This document shows positions 37,821 through 44,897 of a stretch of 64,000 nt of DNA, one piece after another. The stretch is from positions 62,001 through 126,000 of the forward strand of contig NZ_JAKZKV010000003.1 of assembly GCF_022808675.1 (NCBI RefSeq), in the 5' to 3' direction. How positions within the stretch are numbered: position 1 is the stretch's first letter; every line of letters starts with the position of its first letter. The stretch is from Parabacteroides sp. FAFU027. GTDB taxonomy: Bacteria; Bacteroidota; Bacteroidia; Bacteroidales; UBA7332. The translations under genes and the position numbers were made by a program. The notes below the pieces were generated by a model. It searched no databases. It saw only the letters and a list, made by a program, of their open reading frames with translations, and was not told the DNA's origin.

Positions 37821-38273
37821 TTATTGATGCTTCTCTTTAGCGCCCTTCTGCTGCTCCAACCTTTTCAAAATCTTTTCCGCCAGTTGTTTGCCCCAGTTTT
37901 GACCGGCCAGCATCGACTCCTGAGAAATAGCCGGAGTTTGCTGGATTACTTTCTTGCCAATCGGTGAGTTGTAAAATGTTATCAACTGGTCAATATCAGC
38001 TTCCGTATAATATTTATCGTAAATCGGCTTTATCAGGTTATTAAGATCCTTGGGGCTCATCTCTTTCTGGAAATCAGTCCAAAATTTTGCATCGACTTTG
38101 GGATAAGATGCTTTCATTGTATTCAACATATTTTGCGCCATTTGCACTCCGACCTTTGCCATTCCGGTAAGTTCCAGCAATTGGTCAATCTTTTTACTCT
38201 TCGCTGCCGATTGAGCGAAAGCTGCTGCGATTATTCCACTGCAAAGGAATAAGGTGATGATTGTTCGTTTCAT
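37821..38273 (-). CDS. DUF2059-domain secreted protein
   Basis: 150 residues: signal peptide to AFAQ, then the DUF2059 pattern KIDQLLELTGMAKVGVQMAQ, IKPIYDKYYTEADIDQLITF and YNSPIGKKVIQQTPAISQES. DUF2059 proteins are periplasmic helical proteins without a settled role. Length is normal for the family. Confidence 0.9.
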   Translation of the reverse strand: MKRTIITLFLCSGIIAAAFAQSAAKSKKIDQLLELTGMAKVGVQMAQNMLNTMKASYPKVDAKFWTDFQKEMSPKDLNNLIKPIYDKYYTEADIDQLITFYNSPIGKKVIQQTPAISQESMLAGQNWGKQLAEKILKRLEQQKGAKEKHQ

Positions 38274-38318
38274 TGTTTATGGTGTTTTTGAATGTGTTAT
38301 ATTGATTTTCGGTTTTAT

Positions 38319-38347
38319 ACCTGACAGGTTTTCAAAACCTGTCAGGT
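38319..38347. repeat. Nested perfect palindrome (ACCT-GAC-AGGT type)
   Basis: Perfect 14-bp arms (ACCTGACAGGTTTT and its reverse complement) around a single C. It shares architecture with the elements at 46483, 49308 and 52192 and the CCTGACAG core of the REP cluster at 41.2-41.5 kb. It overlaps the 3' end of the next coding region. Confidence 0.92.
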
Positions 38348-38895
38348 GTTCGATTACTGAATCTTTTAAAAGAAGGATAGTTTTTCAGACAATTCGTACT
38401 TACTTTCCCAAAACAATTATCGTCTGTTGTTTTGTACTTGTCCCAGTAAATCCAGTAAATTGAATCATTCTCTGAATCCCTACAAAATCTCAGGGAAACA
38501 GTCTGTTTTTGAGATAAAATGGTAATCAGGAAAGTGTCAGTAGGGCTTGAATGATTCCCTAGATCATCAAATATGTTTTGAATATCACGAGTAAGTTGAC
38601 AACAGACTTCTTTATTTACTGATGAACTATTTATTTCAATCTTGGAATTATTAGCAAGTTCTTTTATTTCGTCTCTTACTCTTATTTCAATTATCCATCT
38701 GAGAAGAAATATACTTGCAAAAACTATAAAAACCTGAGCAAAAAGAATTACTCCAATTTTCATTTTCTTTTTTCCATTCTCAACCTCATAATTACGGACA
38801 TACCACATTATTCCAAAACCGATAATAGCTAAAACAAATGATGGAATTATAGCCCATTTCCATAAGGAGAATATATTGTCAAATAGAGTGGTCAT
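38332..38895 (-). CDS. Hypothetical membrane protein, paralogue of the neighbour; 3' end formed by a palindrome
   Basis: 187 residues. The N-terminus has two membrane helices (WAIIPSFVLAIIGFGIMWYV, then VILFAQVFIVFASIFLLRWI), followed by a soluble part with no recognised domain. The first 45 residues are almost identical to those of the gene at 39000-39593. The C-terminus TPDRF and the stop codon lie inside the palindrome at 38319-38347, so the natural end was probably lost when that element arrived. Confidence 0.6.
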   Translation of the reverse strand: MTTLFDNIFSLWKWAIIPSFVLAIIGFGIMWYVRNYEVENGKKKMKIGVILFAQVFIVFASIFLLRWIIEIRVRDEIKELANNSKIEINSSSVNKEVCCQLTRDIQNIFDDLGNHSSPTDTFLITILSQKQTVSLRFCRDSENDSIYWIYWDKYKTTDDNCFGKVSTNCLKNYPSFKRFSNRTPDRF

Positions 38896-38999
38896 TGCAA
38901 TATCGTTATAATTGTTTCATATTAAAAGCGGATTACTTGCCCCTGAAATCCAAAGTTACAATATCATTCGCTCTTTTGGTGCTTTGTAATAATCTGGGT

Positions 39000-39593
39000 T
39001 TACTTATTGATTAAAATACTGTCTTTAACAGGTCCATGTTCAGTATTGATTAAAAGTACTCCATTTTTACCGGCAGTTTTGCCCCATAGTAAAATAGCTG
39101 TTTTTGAATTTAATCGCATAGTATCAGTGATAACGTTCCTTTTTAAGATGTTTATCACCGAATCATAGTCTTTATATCCAACTCCGTCAATCGAATAAAG
39201 AATTTTGTTTCCGGGATAGAGATACTTAGAGACTTTCTGATCAATGTAAAAACAGGATGAGCGCGGGAATGAATACTGAGTTCTCAATTGAAATATATTA
39301 TACCCGGATTTTGCGTATTCATAATATGATCTGTAAATATCATGTTCTCTTGCATATCTTTCATTCATTATGGTGTACAAATAGTTTGAGTCATTCCTTC
39401 TTTTAAGTGAGTCAAAAACATTGACTGGCATAGCTTTATTCCAACTATTTACCGGATTTACTCTCTTTCCATTCTCAACCTCATAATTACGTACATAAGA
39501 CCACATTATTCCAAAACCGATAATAGCCAAAACAAATGATGGAATTATAGCCCATTTCCATAAGGAGAATATATTGTCAAATAGAGTGGTCAT
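39000..39593 (-). CDS. Hypothetical membrane-anchored protein, paralogue of the neighbour
   Basis: 197 residues. One clear N-terminal helix (WAIIPSFVLAIIGFGIMW) followed by RNYEVENGK as in the downstream paralogue, then an unrelated soluble domain (about 50-197, ending GVLLINTEHGPVKDSILINK). The DNA of the first 130 bp and some upstream sequence is about 95% identical to the copy at 38768-38900, a recent local duplication. AT-rich; no function recognised. Confidence 0.6.
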   Translation of the reverse strand: MTTLFDNIFSLWKWAIIPSFVLAIIGFGIMWSYVRNYEVENGKRVNPVNSWNKAMPVNVFDSLKRRNDSNYLYTIMNERYAREHDIYRSYYEYAKSGYNIFQLRTQYSFPRSSCFYIDQKVSKYLYPGNKILYSIDGVGYKDYDSVINILKRNVITDTMRLNSKTAILLWGKTAGKNGVLLINTEHGPVKDSILINK

Positions 39594-39654
39594 TGCAGCA
39601 TTGTAATATTTGTTTCATATTAAAAGTAGAAATCCGGAACTACAATATCGTTCG

Positions 39655-39720
39655 CACCTACAGTGCTGTGAAATGCCGTAGGCATGGCCGATATTGTAGC
39701 ACATGGGTTTTAACCCTGTG
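39655..39720. repeat. Dispersed-type repeat with two small palindromes
   Basis: ATGCC-GTA-GGCAT (39673-39685) and GGGTTTTAACCC (39705-39716) within a GTAGCAC context. I recall this combination as a common intergenic repeat of Bacteroidetes genomes. It sits in the 220-bp gap before the 39593 gene. Confidence 0.6.
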
Positions 39721-39814
39721 AAATATGATTACCCCAATCTTTGCCGTTTCCCAATAAAGATATAAAGGCAACACCCTAAGATAATTAAAAGTATGACAAC
39801 ATTAGAATCCCCCC

Positions 39815-40300
39815 TTAGAAGTTTACCACAAAAGCCAGACCATCTGCTTTCATTTTAAATTTCATGTCTAAAGAGGTGTTTGGAATCTGTGACTTTTGCC
39901 CACCGTTGTATAAAGCAACAGCTTTTGCCGCATTTTTATTGATCGAACTGCTTATCGGGATGGTAATGCATAGAAGTGCGCCTCCAACTCCGGCTAATGA
40001 CCAGTTTGGTTTGCCCCCTCCCATAGCTGTTCCGATAGGCCATCCCACCAGAAAACCTCCTGCGTAGCTGAATACAGTTGCCAAACCTACATTGTCCGAG
40101 GCTTTCTTCATGTAATTGTAGGCTTCGGGATTACTTTGCATCTGTTCGAGCATTTTACTATAGGTCAATGTTTTCCCGTTTTGTTCAAATTTGTATCCGC
40201 CAAACATTTTGGTGACTTTGATTGAATCATTGGTTGTTTGGGAAAACGTAGATACAGACATAATAATTCCCATTAGAGCTAATAAAATAGATTTAGTCAT
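39815..40300 (-). CDS. Hypothetical secreted/membrane protein with glycine-rich helices
   Basis: 161 residues. Signal peptide to TFSQ, a small domain with GGYKFEQNGKTLTYSKMLEQ, then two hydrophobic glycine-rich segments (VFSYAGGFLVGWPIGTAMGG and WSLAGVGGALLCITIPI) and IDGL-like end GLAFVVNF. A lineage-typical protein of unknown role. Confidence 0.65.
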   Translation of the reverse strand: MTKSILLALMGIIMSVSTFSQTTNDSIKVTKMFGGYKFEQNGKTLTYSKMLEQMQSNPEAYNYMKKASDNVGLATVFSYAGGFLVGWPIGTAMGGGKPNWSLAGVGGALLCITIPISSSINKNAAKAVALYNGGQKSQIPNTSLDMKFKMKADGLAFVVNF

Positions 40301-40450
40301 GTGATGTGTTTTGTGATTTTTGTTTTGGTTGTATTTGGTTTGTCGATTCCTTTCTGTTGGTATCAGTAGTTATTTTTCTTTATACCTGACAGGTGTTTCA
40401 TATGTGATATCCAACACTATAAATTAATCGTATTGCAACGGTTTACCGAG

Positions 40451-40482
40451 AACCTGACAGCGTTTATAGACCTGTCAGTGTG
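40451..40482. repeat. REP element on the 3' side of the transposase gene
   Basis: AACCTGACAGCG - 7 nt - ACCTGTCAG with CTGACAG/CTGTCAG inverted cores, matching copies at 41263 and 41404 in the same orientation. A half element (ACCTGACAGGT) lies at about 40384-40394. The transposase stop codon is 7 bp away. Confidence 0.8.
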
Positions 40483-40488
40483 AAAATG

Positions 40489-41157
40489 TTATATTTCTAA
40501 CCACTGTTCAATTGCTTCAACCTCAAGCTTTCCATTGTGCATGTATTGGAAATTTGCCTCATCATCAAACCAACCCATAACAGCTTCGCGAAATAACTTT
40601 GTCGGTTTCACCGAAACACATGACAAGTATGAAGACCACGGATATTCCATCGGATGTTCGCAAAAGCCATGATGAACAGGATTGTTATGAATGTAAATCA
40701 CGACATTTTTTAAATACACTTCGTTGTCAATTTCTCTTCTTTTAAAAGGTCGTTCAAATATATTACCATGTCGATTAGATACGATATTATGATTTTTTGC
40801 ATAAGCATTAAACAGATGGGAGAAATGCAGGTAAGCCTCCGGACTTTTTGCATTATCTGAAACAATCTCTTTCTGTATTGGTACCGTTTCCCATTTTACC
40901 GCATTAAAATCCTCGTCATTTGGAAAATCAACTCGTGAATATTTGTACACTATATTCTCTTTTATTCGTACTAAAAGATGAAAATGATTTGGCATCAACA
41001 CCCATGAATAGGTTTCTGCAATCGGTTCAATAAATTTCGAATACAAAAACAGAAAATGCTCGTAATCTCTCTCGTTGCGAAAAAGATCTTCGCCATTAAT
41101 TCCCCGGTTATAAATATGATAATACTTACCGGATACAAGAACGTTCTGATTTGCCAT
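40489..41157 (-). CDS. REP-associated tyrosine transposase (Y1_Tnp/RAYT)
   Basis: Start at 41157 (MANQNVLVSGKYYHIYNRG); an upstream in-frame extension lies partly in repeats. 222 residues. The HUH motif is MPNHFHLLVRI (His58, His60), and the family tail YIHNNPVHHG...EYPWSSYLSC is present. RAYTs are single-copy IS200-like nucleases that act on REP hairpins. Here REP-like elements flank the gene on both sides, the expected arrangement. Ends of an IS200 element are not visible, so this is a domesticated or REP-moving transposase rather than a simple IS. Confidence 0.9.
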   Translation of the reverse strand: MANQNVLVSGKYYHIYNRGINGEDLFRNERDYEHFLFLYSKFIEPIAETYSWVLMPNHFHLLVRIKENIVYKYSRVDFPNDEDFNAVKWETVPIQKEIVSDNAKSPEAYLHFSHLFNAYAKNHNIVSNRHGNIFERPFKRREIDNEVYLKNVVIYIHNNPVHHGFCEHPMEYPWSSYLSCVSVKPTKLFREAVMGWFDDEANFQYMHNGKLEVEAIEQWLEI

Positions 41158-41179
41158 ACTATTCGTTTTGTTTGTTTTT

Positions 41180-41495
41180 AACGCTGACAGGTGCAAGCAC
41201 GCTGTCAGGTTATCAAATTGTGAAGACCTACTCTTTTAATCAACCAGACTAAATTGATCTACCGAAAACCTGACAGCGTCGATAGACCTGTCAGCGTTAA
41301 AGATGCATCATCCCAATATAAACGCTGATAGATGCAAGCACGCTGTCAGGTTATCACATTGCGAAGAACTACTCTTTTAATCAACCAGACTAAATTGATC
41401 TACCGAAAACCTGACAGCGTCGATAGACCTGTCAGCGTTAAAAAACATCATTCCAATATAAACGCTGACAGGTGCAAGCACGCTGTCAGGCTATC
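41180..41495. repeat. Cluster of five alternating REP elements (BIME) in about 141-bp units
   Basis: Copies at about 41180, 41321 and 41461 (AACGCTGACAGGTGCAAGCA, then CGCTGTCAGG) alternate with inverted copies at 41263 and 41404 (AACCTGACAGCGTCGATAGA, then CCTGTCAGCGTT). The unit of one direct plus one inverted copy and spacer is tandemly repeated at 140-141 bp, including the spacer ACTCTTTTAATCAACCAGAC. The middle direct copy has two changes in one arm. This fills the gap between the transposase and the next gene. Confidence 0.93.
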
Positions 41496-41519
41496 AAAGT
41501 GTAAAAAGAAAGCCCCCCC

Positions 41520-42452
41520 CTACACCTGTTCCATTTTAATCACCAGAGATTGCGGCTCACCGCTACAATAATGCAGAATCGTTTCACTCCTTTTGAAGCC
41601 TGTTTTGACAGCTGTGACCCGATACGAACCTTCATCAATCGTCTTAATCAACATTCCACCCTTCTCAGCCGATGTGCGGGTCATGCTCATTTCGTCAAAC
41701 TCCTCGCTTGGCGTCTCCGATGTATTGAGAAGCTCCAACGTAACCTGAACCCCTTTGAGCGGATTGCCCTGGGCATCCGTCACATTAATCTTCACCGCTA
41801 CCGAACGCGTACCTCTGACGGTCACTTTGCGTGCAGATTTGTATTTACTATAGAGAGCAGTGTTGGTCTCGCTAATCAGCTCCACGATCAGGTCAATGTT
41901 ACCCAACGATTCTTCGATGTTGTCATGACATTCATCCACTGCGTTGTTATATTCGCGGCTGTTGAGCTTATTGATCGTGGGCTTGGGAATACTGCTTTTG
42001 AACTTGTCATTCAGCGTTTTCAACCCGGTAATATCCGCTTCCGCTATGTTGTACTCCGCAGTCTTGTCTTTGTGTTCTTCAGCCCGTATGAGCAATGCAT
42101 CCACAAACTCCGTCAACTCCCCGTGCTTCATACGTTTGATGTCGGTTTTGGAGTAATCAGTCTCCGCTTTTAGCTGGGAAAGATTGTTGACGGTAGCGTA
42201 AATATTAAGATACTTACACAATGTAATCGCCTTTGTTTCCAGTTTGACACGATTTTCCGCCTTTACCGTAGTGCTGTCTGTTGTGATCAGGAACTGCTCC
42301 GGCCTCAGGCTCGTCAGCGTGTCGAAGTCCGTATTAAACTGTGATTCATAACTGATAAAATTAGGCAGTTTACCAAATTCTGTTTTGTTTTGCGAAAAGA
42401 CTTCGCGTAGTAACCGGTACATTTCTACCGATGCGTCTTGTTTATTACCCAT
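41520..42452 (-). CDS. Hypothetical protein with C-terminal carboxypeptidase-regulatory-like domain
   Basis: 310 residues, no signal peptide. The N-terminal two-thirds (about 1-205) is predicted mostly helical and unrecognised (QDASVEMYRLLREVFSQNK, HGELTEFVDALLIRAEEHKD). The C-terminal 95 residues form a CarboxypepD_reg-like beta-sandwich (VKINVTDAQGNPLKGVQVTL ... GSYRVTAVKTGFKRSETILH). Preceded by a near-ideal promoter, so clearly expressed. No function can be assigned. Confidence 0.75.
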   Translation of the reverse strand: MGNKQDASVEMYRLLREVFSQNKTEFGKLPNFISYESQFNTDFDTLTSLRPEQFLITTDSTTVKAENRVKLETKAITLCKYLNIYATVNNLSQLKAETDYSKTDIKRMKHGELTEFVDALLIRAEEHKDKTAEYNIAEADITGLKTLNDKFKSSIPKPTINKLNSREYNNAVDECHDNIEESLGNIDLIVELISETNTALYSKYKSARKVTVRGTRSVAVKINVTDAQGNPLKGVQVTLELLNTSETPSEEFDEMSMTRTSAEKGGMLIKTIDEGSYRVTAVKTGFKRSETILHYCSGEPQSLVIKMEQV

Positions 42453-42501
42453 TCTCTTTAAGTTTAAAATGTTATTGAATATATTTTAGATAACACTTTT
42501 G

Positions 42502-42533
42502 CAAATATATAGAATTATAAATATCTCCACAAA
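42502..42533 (-). promoter_or_regulatory. Consensus Bacteroidetes promoter
   Basis: Read on the minus strand: TTTG (42533-42530), 20 nt, TATATTTG (42509-42502). Perfect -33 and -7 elements, about 50 bp upstream of the start at 42452. Confidence 0.85.
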
Positions 42534-42807
42534 ATCAAATCAGAATAATTTTAATATAAGTAGAAATGTATTTAGACAATCAGGGTGTATTTCATCAAAA
42601 AGAGACTTGTTAAATTGTATATTAAATGTATATTTTCATCCAAAAAGACAGAAAGAGATTTATGCAATCAGGAGAGCGACGATGTTTTATAAATGTGAAA
42701 CGGGTATCTTTCCAAGGACTAAACACCCATGAACACCCTATACGATAGGGATTTATACAAATAGAGCAGTTTCCCTACATAAGCCATTGACACAAGAATT
42801 CAACTCA

Positions 42808-42975
42808 ATTGCTTAGCAAAATACCCTCATTGCTTGATGATCTTCGGTCATTGTTTGACGAATTTCCCCGATTGTTTGATGTAATTCTTCAATTGTTTGA
42901 CGAAACTTCTTCATTGCTTGACCGAAATTCCTGATTGTTTCGTGATTCTTCTCAATTGCTTGATGTAATTCGTGT
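42808..42975. repeat. 21-bp tandem array (ATTGYTTGA units)
   Basis: Units start at 42808, 42829, 42850, 42871, 42892, 42913, 42934 and 42955, exactly 21 bp apart, with the next ATTG at 42976. All begin ATTG and most read ATTGTTTGA or ATTGCTTGA, the remaining 12 bases being variable. No gene covers it. It lies in the 780-bp gap between 42452 and 43233; other than the promoter at 42.5 kb and the terminator at 43.2 kb I see nothing else there. Confidence 0.9.
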
Positions 42976-43171
42976 ATTGTTATTAGTTTTACCCGTATAT
43001 TTATTCACGCAAATAAAAATTACGACTGAAGCTGGAAGTTTGTAAAATGTTCGGAATTCATATATTCAACGTGCAGTTAAATCTATGGTGTATTAAAAAG
43101 AAAAGACTGTACTGACAACAACAATTGCGCTCCTTTTTATCATTATCCCCGATCTCGCGGTAAACTTTTAC

Positions 43172-43207
43172 ACAAAAAAGGGCTGAAAACTTACGCCTTC
43201 AGCCCTT
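43172..43207 (-). terminator. Terminator of the T9SS-protein gene
   Basis: On the minus strand AAGGGCTGAA (43207-43198) pairs with TTCAGCCCTT (43187-43178), followed by a T run (43179-43174). It is 26 bp past the stop codon at 43233. Confidence 0.85.
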
Positions 43208-43232
43208 CAACATCAAAAACATGTATATAAAC

Positions 43233-44675
43233 CTATTGAACGATTATTTTTCCCCGTTGGATAACGGTTTTATCTTTCGTTACGCTCCAGAGGTAAAGAC
43301 CTGACGATAAACCATCCCGGTTAAAGGATGTGATCGCGGAGGTAACGGGAATTATTTTTTGCACTTTTCCATCCATAGAGCAGAGAGTCAGCATCCATCC
43401 TGTCACGTCGGCCGGTTCCGACACGGATAACTTCGCCGATGTGATAACGGGATTCGGAGAAATGGTTACTTCCGGTGCAATTGTTGTTCCGGAGACACCC
43501 AGCAACTGCGATAGAAATGCCATGCCATCAATTTTAAGTACAGAACCGACATAACTAAGATCTCTGTGGTCCCAATGTGATGATGTAATCATAATATATG
43601 CCGAATCGGCTACAAAACTATCACCGGGTGTCATAACCGGCACCTCTACTCTTTTGTAAATGGCTGATGATTCCAATAAGACACCATTTCCACCCACCAT
43701 CATATCGCCTTTCTTGAGCATGATAGTAAATGTGGCACTGTCGGTCAATGTAGCCGGGAAATATTTATAGTAAAATACAACGGCATCTTGCTTTATGTTG
43801 ACTGGAAATCCATGACGGAATGTGGTCCTGCCATTGTTCCATTCTCCGATTTGCACCCATCCGTTTTGGGCATACGGGGTTCCGTTTTCATCTTGCCCCT
43901 GATAAGTGTTCAGCTCGAGTGCATAATTACCGGAATAGGCGTCCATTGTCCGCTCAACACCCATCTGTTCGCTGTTAGTGTTCCAGTTGTCGAGCAGTGG
44001 TTTGGTGGACATATTGACCCACCACTCAAAATCACCGTTCAGCGCCAGAGGTTGTGCCACTCCGGTCAGGCTGATGCTGTCAAACTGTGCCACACTGCCG
44101 GGAATTCCGTTATTTTTAAGCAGATTACTTGATGTTGCTACAAGAATCATCGTATCGGGCGCCTGAGTGAGCGGAGGATTAAAGGTAAATGAGAACGGCG
44201 TGTAAGCATCATGGACACCTCCCACGGGATAAAAATAGTGTGCAAAGCTTTTCCCGCCTTTCTTGAATACAACACCGACTAATGCCGAGTCTTTTGTGGC
44301 TACATTATATTTATAGCACCCTCTGATTCCGGTCGGCTTTTGGTCGTACGCCATACCGCCTTTCCAAACGGTAGGATCACCATTCCCTGTCTCTGATGCA
44401 TTTGTAAACCAGCCTCCGACGGTATCACCCGATGCGGATATAAATGTAGAAACCTTAACCGCATACTGCCCATGGTAAGCATCGCTTGTCTTTACCACGT
44501 TGGGAACTTTCATTTTCTGCAAGGATTCGATGTTTGATGATACCGGGTAAGTGGTCGGTTGATCATAGGTAAGAATACTCCAGTTTTCAAAATCGCCATT
44601 CGGGATTATGTTCTGGGCTTTGATGGTGACAGCCATACTTATCACCAGGAAAATAAGGTAAACTTCTCTTTTCAT
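43233..44675 (-). CDS. Secreted protein with T9SS type A sorting domain
   Basis: 480 residues. The signal peptide (MKREVYLIFLVISMAVTIKA) is followed by two similar beta-sandwich modules (about 22-205 and 206-390), each starting NGDFE.W (IIPNGDFENWS and ALNGDFEWWV), like carbohydrate-binding or PCMD domains. The last 75 residues form the sorting domain: ISPNPVITSAKLSV, DGLSSGLYLWSVTKDKTVI and RGKIIVQ. The type IX system would export it to the surface. It diverges from the MGH1-like gene at 44898, and the shared control region suggests glycan-related expression. Confidence 0.85.
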   Translation of the reverse strand: MKREVYLIFLVISMAVTIKAQNIIPNGDFENWSILTYDQPTTYPVSSNIESLQKMKVPNVVKTSDAYHGQYAVKVSTFISASGDTVGGWFTNASETGNGDPTVWKGGMAYDQKPTGIRGCYKYNVATKDSALVGVVFKKGGKSFAHYFYPVGGVHDAYTPFSFTFNPPLTQAPDTMILVATSSNLLKNNGIPGSVAQFDSISLTGVAQPLALNGDFEWWVNMSTKPLLDNWNTNSEQMGVERTMDAYSGNYALELNTYQGQDENGTPYAQNGWVQIGEWNNGRTTFRHGFPVNIKQDAVVFYYKYFPATLTDSATFTIMLKKGDMMVGGNGVLLESSAIYKRVEVPVMTPGDSFVADSAYIMITSSHWDHRDLSYVGSVLKIDGMAFLSQLLGVSGTTIAPEVTISPNPVITSAKLSVSEPADVTGWMLTLCSMDGKVQKIIPVTSAITSFNRDGLSSGLYLWSVTKDKTVIQRGKIIVQ

Positions 44676-44772
44676 AGTAACTGTATTTAAGGTGTTTAAC
44701 TGTTATAACAGATAACAAAACGAAAAGTTAGCTGAAGTTGAATGATCCGAATCGACAGGGTAATAAATAGTT

Positions 44773-44792
44773 GCAATAGTGTCACTATTTGC
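44773..44792. promoter_or_regulatory. Operator-like palindrome in a divergent control region
   Basis: AATAGTG-T-CACTATT (44775-44789), flanked by GC on both sides and thus nearly GC-AATAGTG-T-CACTATT-GC with one extra base. It is between the T9SS gene (minus) and the MGH1-like gene (plus). TAAATTTG at 44853-44860 is a plus-strand -7 candidate. Confidence 0.45.
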
Positions 44793-44897
44793 TTCCGATA
44801 ATTTGCAACCCTATTTCAACAAATCGTGTATTCCGGTGCTATTAAATGATTTTAAATTTGTAACTGCTAATTGCATCATACCTTTAAAATCATTTTT

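Noticed and set aside
42534-42807. Possible small gene 42499-42732 on the plus strand
   Set aside because: It overlaps the perfect minus-strand promoter and has low-complexity, AT-driven composition without a recognisable domain.
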